A DNA stretch of 14,573 nt from an uncultured bacterium (lineage in GTDB: Bacteria; Bacillota; Clostridia; Lachnospirales; Lachnospiraceae). The stretch covers positions 1-14,573 of the forward strand of contig CAJMON010000073.1 in the NCBI GenBank assembly GCA_905214955.1. The letters are read 5' to 3'. Under the pieces are notes generated by a model, which was not told the DNA's origin, did no database searches, and was given only the letters and a program-made list of their open reading frames with translations. Below are positions 7,211 to 14,572 of this stretch, piece after piece (position 1 is the stretch's first letter; each line of letters opens with the position of its first letter). The position numbers and the translations under genes were made by a program.

Positions 7211-7708
7211 TTACCAGTGAAGGCGGTGCAGCTGCCCTTCCATTTTCATCTGTGCGAATCCATTCTGCCGCAGTGCTTCATACAACACAATGGATACAGA
7301 ATTTGCCAGATTCAATGATCTGGTCTCTCCCATCATGGGAATGCGGATGGCTTCGTTTGGATGCTCTAAAAGAATCTCTTCCGGAATCCCCGCACTTTCT
7401 TTTCCAAACATAATATAGCAGTCCGGTTCAAATTTTACATCAGAATATACATGCTGCCCTTTGGTGGTGGCCATGTAAATCTTCGCCCCCGGATTTTTTT
7501 CAAGGAAATCTTCATAATTGATGTAAGTCGTCACATCCAGATCTTTCCAGTAATCCATCCCGGCACGTTTCAGTGCCTTTTCATTCAGGCGGAATCCCAG
7601 AGGCTCAATCAGATGCAGGCGGCTTCCGGTAGCTACACAGGTACGTCCAATATTTCCTGTATTTGCCGGAATCTCCGGCTCCAAAAGTACGATATTAATT
7701 TTACTCAT
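7211..7708 (-). CDS. trmL: tRNA (cytidine(34)/uridine(34)-2'-O)-methyltransferase, TrmL (SPOUT family)
   Basis: A 165-residue SPOUT-fold methyltransferase expected to 2'-O-methylate the wobble base of leucine tRNAs using SAM. Motif 1 is NTGNIGRT (16-23), motif 2 is FGKESAGIP (101-109), and motif 3, which forms the knotted SAM pocket, runs from IRIPM (121) through SLNLANSVSIVLYEALRQ (131-148). Length and architecture match TrmL rather than the longer SpoU/RlmB proteins, which carry an extra N-terminal domain. The ATG lies 8 bp inside the end of the aminotransferase gene, implying translational coupling. It is the last gene of a minus-strand run; the folded element and terminator follow. Confidence 0.93.
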   Translation of the reverse strand: MSKINIVLLEPEIPANTGNIGRTCVATGSRLHLIEPLGFRLNEKALKRAGMDYWKDLDVTTYINYEDFLEKNPGAKIYMATTKGQHVYSDVKFEPDCYIMFGKESAGIPEEILLEHPNEAIRIPMMGETRSLNLANSVSIVLYEALRQNGFAQMKMEGQLHRLHW

Positions 7709-8879
7709 GCTTCTGTTCTTCTTTCAGGCGTTTTACAAACTCTCCCAGTCTTCCCAGGGCGATCTTCAGATCTTCCAGGGAATAGGCATAGGAAATCCGC
7801 AGGAATCCTTCCCCGCTCTCTCCAAATGCGGATCCTGGTACTACTGCCACTTTTTCTTCCCGCAGCAGTCTCATGGCAAACTCTTCAGAGGTCATGCCAA
7901 ACTCTTTGATGCAGGGGAACACATAAAATGCTCCAAAAGGCTCAAAACAGGGCAGGCCCATCTCTTTGAAGGCATGCATCAGATAACGGCGGCGTCCATT
8001 GTAAGCTTCCCGCATCTCGGCCACATCTCCGTCTCCTCTGCGCAGTGCTTCCACAGCCGCATACTGGCTGTTGGTGGGGGCACACATAATGGCAAACTGA
8101 TGAAGCTTAGTCATCTGGGCAATGATGGCAGCCGGGCCGCATACGTAGCCCAGACGCCATCCAGTCATGGCATAGGATTTGGAAAATCCGTTGATCGTCA
8201 AGGTGCGCTCTTTCATTCCCGGAATGCATGCAATGGAAGCGTGCTCTGAGCCATAGGTCAGCTCAGAATAAATCTCATCAGACATTACATACAAATCTTT
8301 TTCAATGATTACTTCTGCAATGGCTTCCAGATCTTCCCGGCTCATAATGGAACCGGTGGGGTTGTTGGGAAAAGGCAGTACCAGAAGCTTGGTCTTGTCT
8401 GTCACAGCTTCCCGGATCTCCTCCGGTGTCAGGCGGAAATCATTTTCGGCTTTCAGTTCGATGATCTTTGGCACGCCGTCTGCCATCACGGCACAGGGCA
8501 CATAAGATACGTAGCTGGGCTGTGGAATCAGGACTTCATCTCCTGGATTTAACATACAGCGCATTCCAATATCAATGGCTTCGCTGCCTCCCACTGTGAT
8601 CAGAGTCTCATGAATCGGATCATATTCCAGGTTGAAACGGCGTTTTAAGTATCTGCAGATCTCTTCCCGCAGTTCTTTTAATCCGGCATTAGAGGTATAA
8701 AAGGTCTTTCCTTTTTCCAGGGTGTAAATGCCTTCGTCCCGGATATGCCACGGTGTATCAAAATCAGGTTCTCCCACGCCCAGAGAGATTACATCGTCCA
8801 TCTCGCTGGCAATGTCAAAGAACTTCCGGATACCGGAAGGTTCAATGTTCTGGATTTTATCAGAAAGTGGATTTCTCAC
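7701..8879 (-). CDS. Class I/II PLP-dependent aminotransferase
   Basis: A 392-residue fold-type I aminotransferase. PLP-binding features are GGSEA (97-101), the PNNPTG box (171-176), D201 in MSDEIYS with Y204, the Schiff-base lysine K234 in GFSKSYAMTGWRLGY and the carboxylate-binding R361 near RISYAYS. It belongs with the aspartate, aromatic and alanine aminotransferase-like enzymes; the true amino donor is not clear. The start is GTG (8879-8877), overlapping the Lrp gene stop as GTGA; the protein begins MRNPLSDKIQNIEPSGIRKF, which fits related proteins, and the next Met (27) would remove conserved sequence. Adjacent Lrp/AsnC gene suggests amino-acid-linked control. Confidence 0.93.
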   Translation of the reverse strand: MRNPLSDKIQNIEPSGIRKFFDIASEMDDVISLGVGEPDFDTPWHIRDEGIYTLEKGKTFYTSNAGLKELREEICRYLKRRFNLEYDPIHETLITVGGSEAIDIGMRCMLNPGDEVLIPQPSYVSYVPCAVMADGVPKIIELKAENDFRLTPEEIREAVTDKTKLLVLPFPNNPTGSIMSREDLEAIAEVIIEKDLYVMSDEIYSELTYGSEHASIACIPGMKERTLTINGFSKSYAMTGWRLGYVCGPAAIIAQMTKLHQFAIMCAPTNSQYAAVEALRRGDGDVAEMREAYNGRRRYLMHAFKEMGLPCFEPFGAFYVFPCIKEFGMTSEEFAMRLLREEKVAVVPGSAFGESGEGFLRISYAYSLEDLKIALGRLGEFVKRLKEEQKHE

Positions 8880-9358
8880 GGTGTCACCAGCATCCTTTCG
8901 TCTTTATTTTTCTTTGCAAAAATCGTTCCGTGGTCTTTGTATTTTTTCAGGATGAAATGTGTCGCCGTGCTCAGAACGGTATCCAGGGTAGACAGCTTGT
9001 CGGACACAAATCCGGATACTTCTTTCAGAGTCTTTCCTTCCAGAATCACCATCAGATCATAAGCCCCGGAAATCAGATAGACAGAACGTACCTCCGGGTA
9101 ATTGTAAATCCGCTCTGCAATGGTATCAAATCCCTGTCCTCTCTGAGGAGTCACGCGGACTTCAATCAGTGCAGTCACTTTGTCTGCGCTGGTTTTGTCC
9201 CAGTCAATCAATGTATGGTAGCCGCAGATGATCTTTTCCTGCTCCATCTTTGCTACTTCGTTAGCAATGGTCACTTCATCTGTTCCAAGAATCACTGCCA
9301 GCTCTTTCAGATCAATTCTGCTGTTTCTTTCCAAAAATGTCAAAATCTGTTCTCTCAT
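8876..9358 (-). CDS. Lrp/AsnC-family transcriptional regulator
   Basis: A 160-residue protein with an N-terminal winged helix-turn-helix (about 3-49; LKELAVILGTDEVTIANEVAKM) and a RAM/AsnC effector-binding domain (about 60-140) including the SGAYDLMV segment (97-104). Such proteins form oligomers and sense amino acids. The HTH is slightly divergent from classical Lrp (no typical GLS..T.. helix), so it belongs to a clostridial subgroup. ATG is preceded by GCAGGAGAT. Its stop overlaps the GTG start of the aminotransferase, so the pair is translationally coupled; the aminotransferase is the obvious candidate target, along with autoregulation. That target is inference. Confidence 0.92.
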   Translation of the reverse strand: MREQILTFLERNSRIDLKELAVILGTDEVTIANEVAKMEQEKIICGYHTLIDWDKTSADKVTALIEVRVTPQRGQGFDTIAERIYNYPEVRSVYLISGAYDLMVILEGKTLKEVSGFVSDKLSTLDTVLSTATHFILKKYKDHGTIFAKKNKDERMLVTP

Positions 9359-9379
9359 CTTAATTATCTCCTGCCTTTT

Positions 9380-9991
9380 TCAGGCTTCTTTCATTTTTTC
9401 ATCAATCTCTGCCCCAGTAAGCTTTAACAGCTCTTCCTTCTGAGGCCTGTCTAGAAAACGCCGGTTTCCCTGATTGTATAAAATCCGGTCATTTCCATTC
9501 TCGGTATGGCCAATCACTGCTGCCGGTACTCCTGTCAGCTTTAAGCGGCTGCACAGGGCATACCCATCTTTCGCCGCCAAAAGCAGCGCGCCGGCGGATT
9601 CTAAGTAGTAAGGATTCAAATCCAGAACTTCGCAGACTTCCACGGTCTCCTGGCGGATGGGAATGCTGCGCACATCCACCCAAAGCCCGGTATCCAGCTC
9701 CTCTGCAATATTCCACAGGGCGGAAAAAACACCCTGGCTCCCAAGCTGCCAGACTGCTTCCGCTCCGGCTTCTTTTGCAGCTTTCTGGTCATATTCTGTA
9801 TCTGCAAATACTGCAAAGCTTTTCGCTTCCCGGATCATTGCCTGGGAAAACCGCTTTTCAAGCTCCTGTTCTCTCAAACTGGCTGCTTTCGCAGTTCCAG
9901 AAAGAGCCGTCCACCTGGTCAGCACCAGCTCCAGCTCTCCTTTGGGCCTGCGGTCTGCTTTCTTTTCGCTGTCTTTCTTTTTCTCACTCAT
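9380..9991 (-). CDS. Stand-alone HypE/PurM-like C-terminal domain protein (N-terminal domain missing)
   Basis: A 203-residue protein. Residues about 22-192 read like the C-terminal half of AIR-synthase-related/HypE-like proteins of clostridia: WTALSGTAKAAS, VFSALWNIAEE, then SIPIRQETVEVCEVLDLNPYYLESAGALLLAA, GVPAAVIGHTENGNDRIL, and RRFLDRPQKEELLKL. The normal N-terminal PurM-type ATP-binding domain is absent; instead there is a short charged leader (1-20, rich in K, E, D, R). The usual DVTEGG stretch before the ALW helix is changed to QLGSQG (82-87), losing acidic residues. It is therefore probably not a complete ATP-dependent enzyme. No internal stop or frameshift is needed to explain it. 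It begins 4 nt after the VanW-family gene stop, with a GAGGAG ribosome binding site inside that gene's end, and lies 21 bp before the Lrp gene. Function unknown. Confidence 0.75.
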   Translation of the reverse strand: MSEKKKDSEKKADRRPKGELELVLTRWTALSGTAKAASLREQELEKRFSQAMIREAKSFAVFADTEYDQKAAKEAGAEAVWQLGSQGVFSALWNIAEELDTGLWVDVRSIPIRQETVEVCEVLDLNPYYLESAGALLLAAKDGYALCSRLKLTGVPAAVIGHTENGNDRILYNQGNRRFLDRPQKEELLKLTGAEIDEKMKEA

Positions 9992-9995
9992 CCGC

Positions 9996-11630
9996 CTAAA
10001 ACTCCTCGATTACTTCTCCGTCTCCGCTTGAAGAGTCATCTGGAATCACGGTAACCCCTCCGTCATCAGACGGTACGTCAGACACGGTATCATCAGAAGG
10101 AGGAGCCTCTGCCGGTGTATCCACAGAAGGAGCTTCTGTAGCAGGCTCCTGAACTTCTTCAGTCTGCGTCTCCTGAGCTTCCGTAGAACTGGTACCTGCG
10201 CCGTAGGTCAGTACATTCTGAACAGCTTCCAAAGTACCTGCTGCCACCGCATTTGCCATAGCAGCAGTCACATTGGGATCGTCAGATGCCATGCCCACTT
10301 CATAGATGGCCGGAGTCGCCTGATACGTACTGGAGTTGACCTGTTCGGTGGTGGTTTCTCCATTGTAAGTCACATATTTCCACAAAACAGCCTGCAGGCC
10401 TCCGATGGGTGCCTGCACCTGATTCAGATAACCCACGTTCTGGTCATATTTGGGTACCAGTTTGACACCTTCTGCGGTAGAGCTGTCCAGAGTCTCACTG
10501 ACATACTGTACATACCGGTCTGCCGGACGTGTCTCATGGCCATAAATCGTAAAGGTCAGTGCGCCTCCCCAGGCTCCTCCCTCGATATAAATGGGATAGT
10601 CGGTATCATTTGCAAACCGCAGATCCATCAGACCTTCCGCAATTGCTGCATCCATAGACGGCTCTACATAAGTCACGATCATGGTGTGGTTGTGACGCTC
10701 CAAAATCTGCAGTTCCGCCTGCAGAAGTGCATTGTACAGTGTGGTAGATACCTGGCAGATACCTCCGCCGTAGCTGTCTACTACCTGACCGCTTTCGTAG
10801 GAAGGTGCCAGCTCGTAGCCGTTTTCCGCATTAAACGGAACCACTGCATCTGTCACGGAAAATTCTTCTCCCGGCATCAGCAAGATTCCATTTAACTTCT
10901 CTGCCCCCACTTCTACGTTGATATTTCTTCCGTAAGTGGAACCATAATACGTGGTGGCTGTTCCCAGAACATCTGTAATCTGATTCAGCTCATCTGCCGT
11001 CACCTGGGGCTTGTCGATCTTGGCGGACAGCTGGATTTCATTTCCAGAACTTCCGCTCTCCAGATAATCCATAATCGCGTTTACCGAAGCATCTTTATCC
11101 ACGACAATGCCATCTTCTCCTCCGGTAACGGTGAGATTCCCATAATCATCTCTGCCAATGGTGCCTTCTGTGGCCTCGCTGTCGTATTTTTCTGCGATTT
11201 TATTCACAAAGGCTTTGACTTTCTCTTCATCCGGCGCATAATCCAGTGCAAAACTCATGCCCTGATTGGCCAGATCTTTTGTCTCTTTATAACGTTTGAT
11301 AATATTGCCGCTTTTTCCCAGTCTGGCCGCTTCCTCGCAGACCTGAGTATTGTCCCAGCTAAGCCCGAAATCCTTGGCAGTTGCTGTGATCTCATGGTCT
11401 CCCAGCTTCAGCTTATAACCGCTTCCCTGAGACTGCTTTAATTTTGCATTGACTGCATCCTCTGCCTCCTGGGCTGTCATCCCGGAAACATCCACATCTC
11501 CAATGTGAACACCCTGGCTGATGGTCTCCGTTTTTTCCGCTGCACTGGCAGCCGGATCTCCCATAAAAACGGATATGGCAAACAAACCGGCAAATGCCAG
11601 ATAGATTGCTTTTCCCTTCTTGTCAATCAT
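9996..11630 (-). CDS. VanW-family exported protein with YoaR-like N-terminal domain
   Basis: A 544-residue protein. It starts with a signal sequence (about 1-31, hydrophobic 9-23, possible cleavage after ASA), so it is probably exported. The peptidoglycan-binding-like repeat region (YoaR type, about 36-215, containing VHIGDVDVSGMTAQEAEDAV) is followed by a VanW domain (about 224-352) with NGILLMPGEEFS and YGGGICQVSTTLYNA. A G5-like segment follows (about 375-446), then a low-complexity acidic, Thr/Ser/Pro-rich tail (about 478-544). VanW is associated with vancomycin-resistance clusters but its activity is unknown and this copy is a common chromosomal type with no van genes near it. It follows the small membrane peptide by 42 bp and has a GAGGAG ribosome binding site. 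Resistance should not be inferred. Confidence 0.9.
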   Translation of the reverse strand: MIDKKGKAIYLAFAGLFAISVFMGDPAASAAEKTETISQGVHIGDVDVSGMTAQEAEDAVNAKLKQSQGSGYKLKLGDHEITATAKDFGLSWDNTQVCEEAARLGKSGNIIKRYKETKDLANQGMSFALDYAPDEEKVKAFVNKIAEKYDSEATEGTIGRDDYGNLTVTGGEDGIVVDKDASVNAIMDYLESGSSGNEIQLSAKIDKPQVTADELNQITDVLGTATTYYGSTYGRNINVEVGAEKLNGILLMPGEEFSVTDAVVPFNAENGYELAPSYESGQVVDSYGGGICQVSTTLYNALLQAELQILERHNHTMIVTYVEPSMDAAIAEGLMDLRFANDTDYPIYIEGGAWGGALTFTIYGHETRPADRYVQYVSETLDSSTAEGVKLVPKYDQNVGYLNQVQAPIGGLQAVLWKYVTYNGETTTEQVNSSTYQATPAIYEVGMASDDPNVTAAMANAVAAGTLEAVQNVLTYGAGTSSTEAQETQTEEVQEPATEAPSVDTPAEAPPSDDTVSDVPSDDGGVTVIPDDSSSGDGEVIEEF

Positions 11631-11672
11631 ATTCTATACTCCTCATTTTCACCCACAGTTGGTAAGCTTTCA

Positions 11673-11780
11673 TCAAAGAAGATATCCAAGTACCATCGGA
11701 ACGATCATGGCGATGACCAGAATACCGCAGATCACTCCTGCAACGATTCTTCTTTTTTTATCATTATTAAAATTCATCAT
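11673..11780 (-). CDS. Small single-pass membrane peptide (35 aa)
   Basis: A short gene beginning at ATG 11780-11778 (second ATG at 11777-11775) encodes 35 residues: a polar, basic start (MMNFNNDKKRR) followed by a hydrophobic segment from about residue 12 to 33. The sequence suggests a membrane helix with the N-terminus inside by the positive-inside rule. GAGGTG (11793-11788) lies 7 nt before the first ATG and overlaps the dnaQ-like stop, so translation may be coupled. It sits between the exonuclease and the VanW-family gene, all on the minus strand. I do not recognise a family. The good ribosome binding site, the membrane-like composition and the snug placement support a real gene. Confidence 0.7.
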   Translation of the reverse strand: MMNFNNDKKRRIVAGVICGILVIAMIVPMVLGYLL

Positions 11781-11786
11781 TGTCTT

Positions 11787-12500
11787 TCACCTCTTTATAC
11801 GGCCGTGTTCAAGAATAATACGGTCAATCATTTTGGATGCCTGACTTTTGGTCAGGGAATCCACGGAAACATTCAAATCTATTCTATGATATTTTACCAG
11901 ATCTAGCAAGTAAAGTTTTTGTGAAATTGTGATGGGAGATTCCTTTTTCACCCGGTAAACCAGGGGCTTTGCAAGGAACACATCCGGCTCCTGTCCCTCA
12001 AAACGTTCTCCCAGGATCTGGTAAATCCGGGAAGCCGCCAGAGCGTCCCAGGACGCCCTATGCTTCTTCTCCTGAGCAATGCCAAAGTAGCTGCACAGGG
12101 ACTCCAGGCTTCTGCTTTTTAGCTCCGGCAGAAACTTTCTTGCAATCTTTAAAGTATCCATGCCGTTTTTCTCAAAGTTCTCCCCAATTCTGGCCGCATG
12201 GCATTTCACAAAGCTGTAATCAAACAAGATGTTGTGTCCCAGAATGTCTTCTTTCCCGCAGAAATCCAGAAGCCCTCTGACTGCTTCTTCCATAGGAATC
12301 CCGGATGCCGCCATCTCTTCTGTGATCCCGGTGAGTTCCTGAATTTTTTCCGGAATTGGAATGCCCACCCTGACAAAAGTTTCGTACCGCTCGGTCTCTT
12401 TTCCATCCTGGATTTTGACCGCTCCGATTTCCAAAATCTGATCTTTCTGCGGGTCCAGCCCGGTGGTTTCTAAATCCAGAGCAATATAAGATGTTTTCAT
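11787..12500 (-). CDS. DnaQ/PolC-type DEDDh 3'-5' exonuclease with extra C-terminal region
   Basis: A 237-residue protein with an exonuclease domain at about 3-165. Its DEDDh residues are D9 and E11 (ALDLETTG), D94 (HNILFDYSF), and H147 and D152 (HRASWDALAA). This is the epsilon/PolC proofreading-like fold, acting on DNA or RNA 3' ends. Unlike the proofreading subunit of a replicase it stands alone, and a C-terminal extension (about 185-237) has a pattern like SQKLYLLDLVKYHR...SLTKSQASKMIDRII, resembling a short helical module found in other nucleic-acid proteins. ATG has an AGGAG upstream. It is 84 bp downstream of the radical SAM gene and is the first gene of a tight minus-strand run. Exact substrate is unknown. 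Confidence 0.88.
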   Translation of the reverse strand: MKTSYIALDLETTGLDPQKDQILEIGAVKIQDGKETERYETFVRVGIPIPEKIQELTGITEEMAASGIPMEEAVRGLLDFCGKEDILGHNILFDYSFVKCHAARIGENFEKNGMDTLKIARKFLPELKSRSLESLCSYFGIAQEKKHRASWDALAASRIYQILGERFEGQEPDVFLAKPLVYRVKKESPITISQKLYLLDLVKYHRIDLNVSVDSLTKSQASKMIDRIILEHGRIKR

Positions 12501-12583
12501 CTCATGCGATCTCCTGTCTTTTTCTATTTTTGTCTTTTTCTGTTCTGGCAGTCTGCTGTCTTGGCAGTTCTCTGCCTCTGCTT
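12501..12583 (-). other. Low-complexity gap with short repeats and hairpin
   Basis: The 83-bp gap between the radical SAM stop and the exonuclease start contains two copies each of ACTGCCA and AAAAAGACA (minus strand) and a small inverted repeat, GGCAG-AGAA-CTGCC. No clear terminator or promoter is visible, so read-through from the radical SAM gene into the downstream run is possible. Confidence 0.35.
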
Positions 12584-14308
12584 TTATTCCCCCACTGGAA
12601 GTTCTGCAAAACGCCAGGTAATGGCATCCCCTGTCAGCGGATCTCTTCTTCCATAATCAAACAGAACCCAGGTTCCATCGTGGAACTGCTCTAAGTGGGT
12701 CATGTGCATCAACTGTCTGGCCTGATATTTTTCATCATAATGCAAGTACCGGTGTTCTTCGGCCTCCCTCCGGTAGAAATCAGAAATCTTCTCCCTGATC
12801 TTCGGATCATCGGACTTTCCAATGGGGTCTTTGGCCCACACTGGACGGCTCTTGCTATTTTCCCGCAGATACAGGTCATACAGCAGCCGGTCTTCACACT
12901 CCTCTTGGCTGCATCCTTCTAAACTCAGGGCAAATTCCCTAAGAATCTGAAATCTTCCCAGGCGGGAATGGCTCTTTCCATTGTACCCCCTGGTATCGTA
13001 AAATTCGGCCAGCTGTTCATAAAGGCTGTAAGCATCCGGCACCAGGCTCTCCAGGTAAGAAATGGTGTACGCAAACTGGCAGCTGTTATAATATACTTCC
13101 ACCATCTCTTCAATAGACTTCAGCTTCAGCATTTCTCCATAGGACACCCATCGGGTTTTCAGCACTTCATAAGGCGGAAGCTCCCGGTAAACGATTCCAA
13201 AACCTTCTGCTTTCTCATGCATGTCAGAGCCTTTTAATACTTTTAAAAATCCAAGCTGGAACTGCTGGGGGTGCAGCGCATACACGTCATTAAAAGACTG
13301 ATGAAAGCTCTCCAGATTTTCATAAGGCAGGCCTGCAATCAGGTCCAAATGCTGGTGGATATTCTTCCCTTTGTGAACAGCCTCCACTGCATCGGAAATC
13401 TTCTGAAAGCTGGCGCTCCGGTGAATGGCCTCCAAAGTCTGTGGATTGGTAGACTGCACACCTATCTCCAGCTGCACCAGGCCCGGACGCAGACTGTTCA
13501 GCAGGGAAATCTCATCCTCTTTCAAAAGATCCGCTGAGATTTCAAAGTGAAAATTAGTCACTCCGTTGTCATGTTCTTTGATATACTGCCAGATGCCCAT
13601 GGAATGCGCTTTTTTGCAGTTGAACGTCCGGTCTACAAATTTCACCTGGGGGACCTTATTGTCCAGGAAGAACTGCAGCTCTTTTTTTACCAGATCCAGG
13701 TTGCGGAAACGCACCTTTTTATCAATGGAGGACATGCAATAGCTGCAGGAAAACGGACAGCCCCGGCTGCTCTCATAGTAAATGATCCGGTTTTCAAAAA
13801 TGCCAAGATCCCGGTACATAAAAGGGATCTCATCCAGATTCATCAGAAAACGCGGCTGGTTCACATGAATCTGTCCATCCTGATCTCTCCAGGTAATTCC
13901 GTCAATCTCTTCCAGGCTTTTGCCCTCTGGAACCTGCAAAAGCTCCGTCAGAGTCTTCTCCCCTTCCCCGTTCATTACTAGTTCCACCTGGGGAAATGCC
14001 TCCAGAAAAGCCGATGCATCATAGGAAACTTCCGGGCCTCCCACCCAGATCTTCACATTGGGGAGCACCTGGCGGACTTCCGGAATCAGGGCACGGATAT
14101 ATTCGATATTCCACAGATAGCAGGAAAATGCAGCCACATCCGGCTGTCTCCGGTAGATATCTGCCAGAATGTCTTCTCTTAAATGGTTGATGGTATATTC
14201 CGCAATCTCCAGATCGGGATTGTCCTGGCCTGCATACGCCTTCAGGCTGTATACCGCCAGATTGGAATGAATGTATTTTGCATTGACCGCAATCAACAGT
14301 GTTTTCAT
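12584..14308 (-). CDS. B12-binding-type radical SAM protein with C-terminal DUF4080
   Basis: A 574-residue protein. Residues about 1-135 form a cobalamin-binding-like Rossmann domain (KIWVGGPEVSYDASAFLE, VELVMNGEGEKTL), although the classic cobalamin-ligating DxHxxG motif is not evident. A radical SAM domain (about 175-370) carries the cluster cysteines C184, C188 and C191 in SSRGCPFSCSYC. The C-terminal part (about 385-570) matches the DUF4080 layout seen in related clostridial proteins. The fold suggests a [4Fe-4S]/SAM-dependent methylation or rearrangement reaction, but the substrate is unknown. Start ATG has GGAGAGG upstream, about 13 nt away, slightly distant. It is transcribed leftwards from its own promoter (14370-14343) and is divergent from the tRNA gene. 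Confidence 0.9.
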   Translation of the reverse strand: MKTLLIAVNAKYIHSNLAVYSLKAYAGQDNPDLEIAEYTINHLREDILADIYRRQPDVAAFSCYLWNIEYIRALIPEVRQVLPNVKIWVGGPEVSYDASAFLEAFPQVELVMNGEGEKTLTELLQVPEGKSLEEIDGITWRDQDGQIHVNQPRFLMNLDEIPFMYRDLGIFENRIIYYESSRGCPFSCSYCMSSIDKKVRFRNLDLVKKELQFFLDNKVPQVKFVDRTFNCKKAHSMGIWQYIKEHDNGVTNFHFEISADLLKEDEISLLNSLRPGLVQLEIGVQSTNPQTLEAIHRSASFQKISDAVEAVHKGKNIHQHLDLIAGLPYENLESFHQSFNDVYALHPQQFQLGFLKVLKGSDMHEKAEGFGIVYRELPPYEVLKTRWVSYGEMLKLKSIEEMVEVYYNSCQFAYTISYLESLVPDAYSLYEQLAEFYDTRGYNGKSHSRLGRFQILREFALSLEGCSQEECEDRLLYDLYLRENSKSRPVWAKDPIGKSDDPKIREKISDFYRREAEEHRYLHYDEKYQARQLMHMTHLEQFHDGTWVLFDYGRRDPLTGDAITWRFAELPVGE

Positions 14309-14342
14309 AAATGTTTCTATTCCTCTCCAAAGCTTCCCTCCA

Positions 14343-14370
14343 ATTATACTCTGATTTCTCCAGAAAACAA
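14343..14370 (-). promoter_or_regulatory. Promoter of the radical SAM gene
   Basis: On the minus strand TTGTTT (14370-14365) and a consensus TATAAT (14348-14343) are separated by 16 bp. A transcript starting about 7 nt later would have a leader of roughly 28 nt carrying the ribosome binding site. The -35 is only half-matching, the -10 is perfect. Confidence 0.65.
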
Positions 14371-14439
14371 ACTGATAAAAGTCATCAAATCACCTTAAAA
14401 AGCCTTAAGAATTTTTTTGAAAAATTTTTAATTTTCCTG

Positions 14440-14468
14440 TTGACAAATCTATTCTTCTCTGGTATTAT
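14440..14468 (+). promoter_or_regulatory. Near-consensus sigma-A promoter of the tRNA-Gly gene
   Basis: TTGACA (14440-14445), 17-bp spacer, TATTAT (14463-14468). AT-rich tracts immediately upstream (about 14409-14436) look like an UP element, as expected for a highly expressed stable-RNA gene. Confidence 0.88.
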
Positions 14469-14475
14469 ACTAAAC

Positions 14476-14494
14476 GTACCGCTGATGCGGATAC
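14476..14494 (+). other. Hairpin in the tRNA 5' leader
   Basis: GTACCGC-TGAT-GCGG(A)TAC forms seven pairs with one bulged A. It starts at about the predicted transcription start (7-8 nt after the -10) and ends five bases before the tRNA, so nearly the entire leader would be folded. A role in RNase P recognition or leader stability is inference. Confidence 0.45.
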
Positions 14495-14499
14495 AAAAT

Positions 14500-14572
14500 G
14501 CGCGAGTGGCTCAGTTGGTGGAGCGCGACCTTGCCAAGGTCGAGGCCGCGGGTTCGAGTCCCGTCTCGCGCT
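14500..14572 (+). tRNA. tRNA-Gly (anticodon GCC)
   Basis: A 73-nt cloverleaf. Acceptor arms GCGCGAG (14500-14506) and CTCGCGC (14565-14571) pair fully. The anticodon stem CGACC/GGTCG encloses loop TTGCCAA with anticodon GCC; the T arm is GCGGG-TTCGAGT-CCCGT, and the discriminator is T, normal for bacterial glycine tRNA. The base following is T, so CCA is not encoded and must be added by nucleotidyltransferase. The window ends one base later, so further tRNAs could follow. Confidence 0.96.

Noticed and set aside
8753..9427. Open frame of 224 codons on the plus strand across the aminotransferase and Lrp genes
   Set aside because: Antisense to two well-supported genes and their overlap; composition is atypical and no ribosome binding site is evident.
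9380..9991. Pseudogene of a full-length hypE
   Set aside because: Upstream sequence is the intact end of the VanW-family gene, not a decayed N-terminal domain, and the frame has its own ribosome binding site.
9996..11630. Vancomycin resistance determinant
   Set aside because: VanW-domain proteins are common in clostridial chromosomes; no vanHAX, vanR/S or D-Ala-D-Lac ligase is nearby, and the two-component pair is separated and in the other direction.
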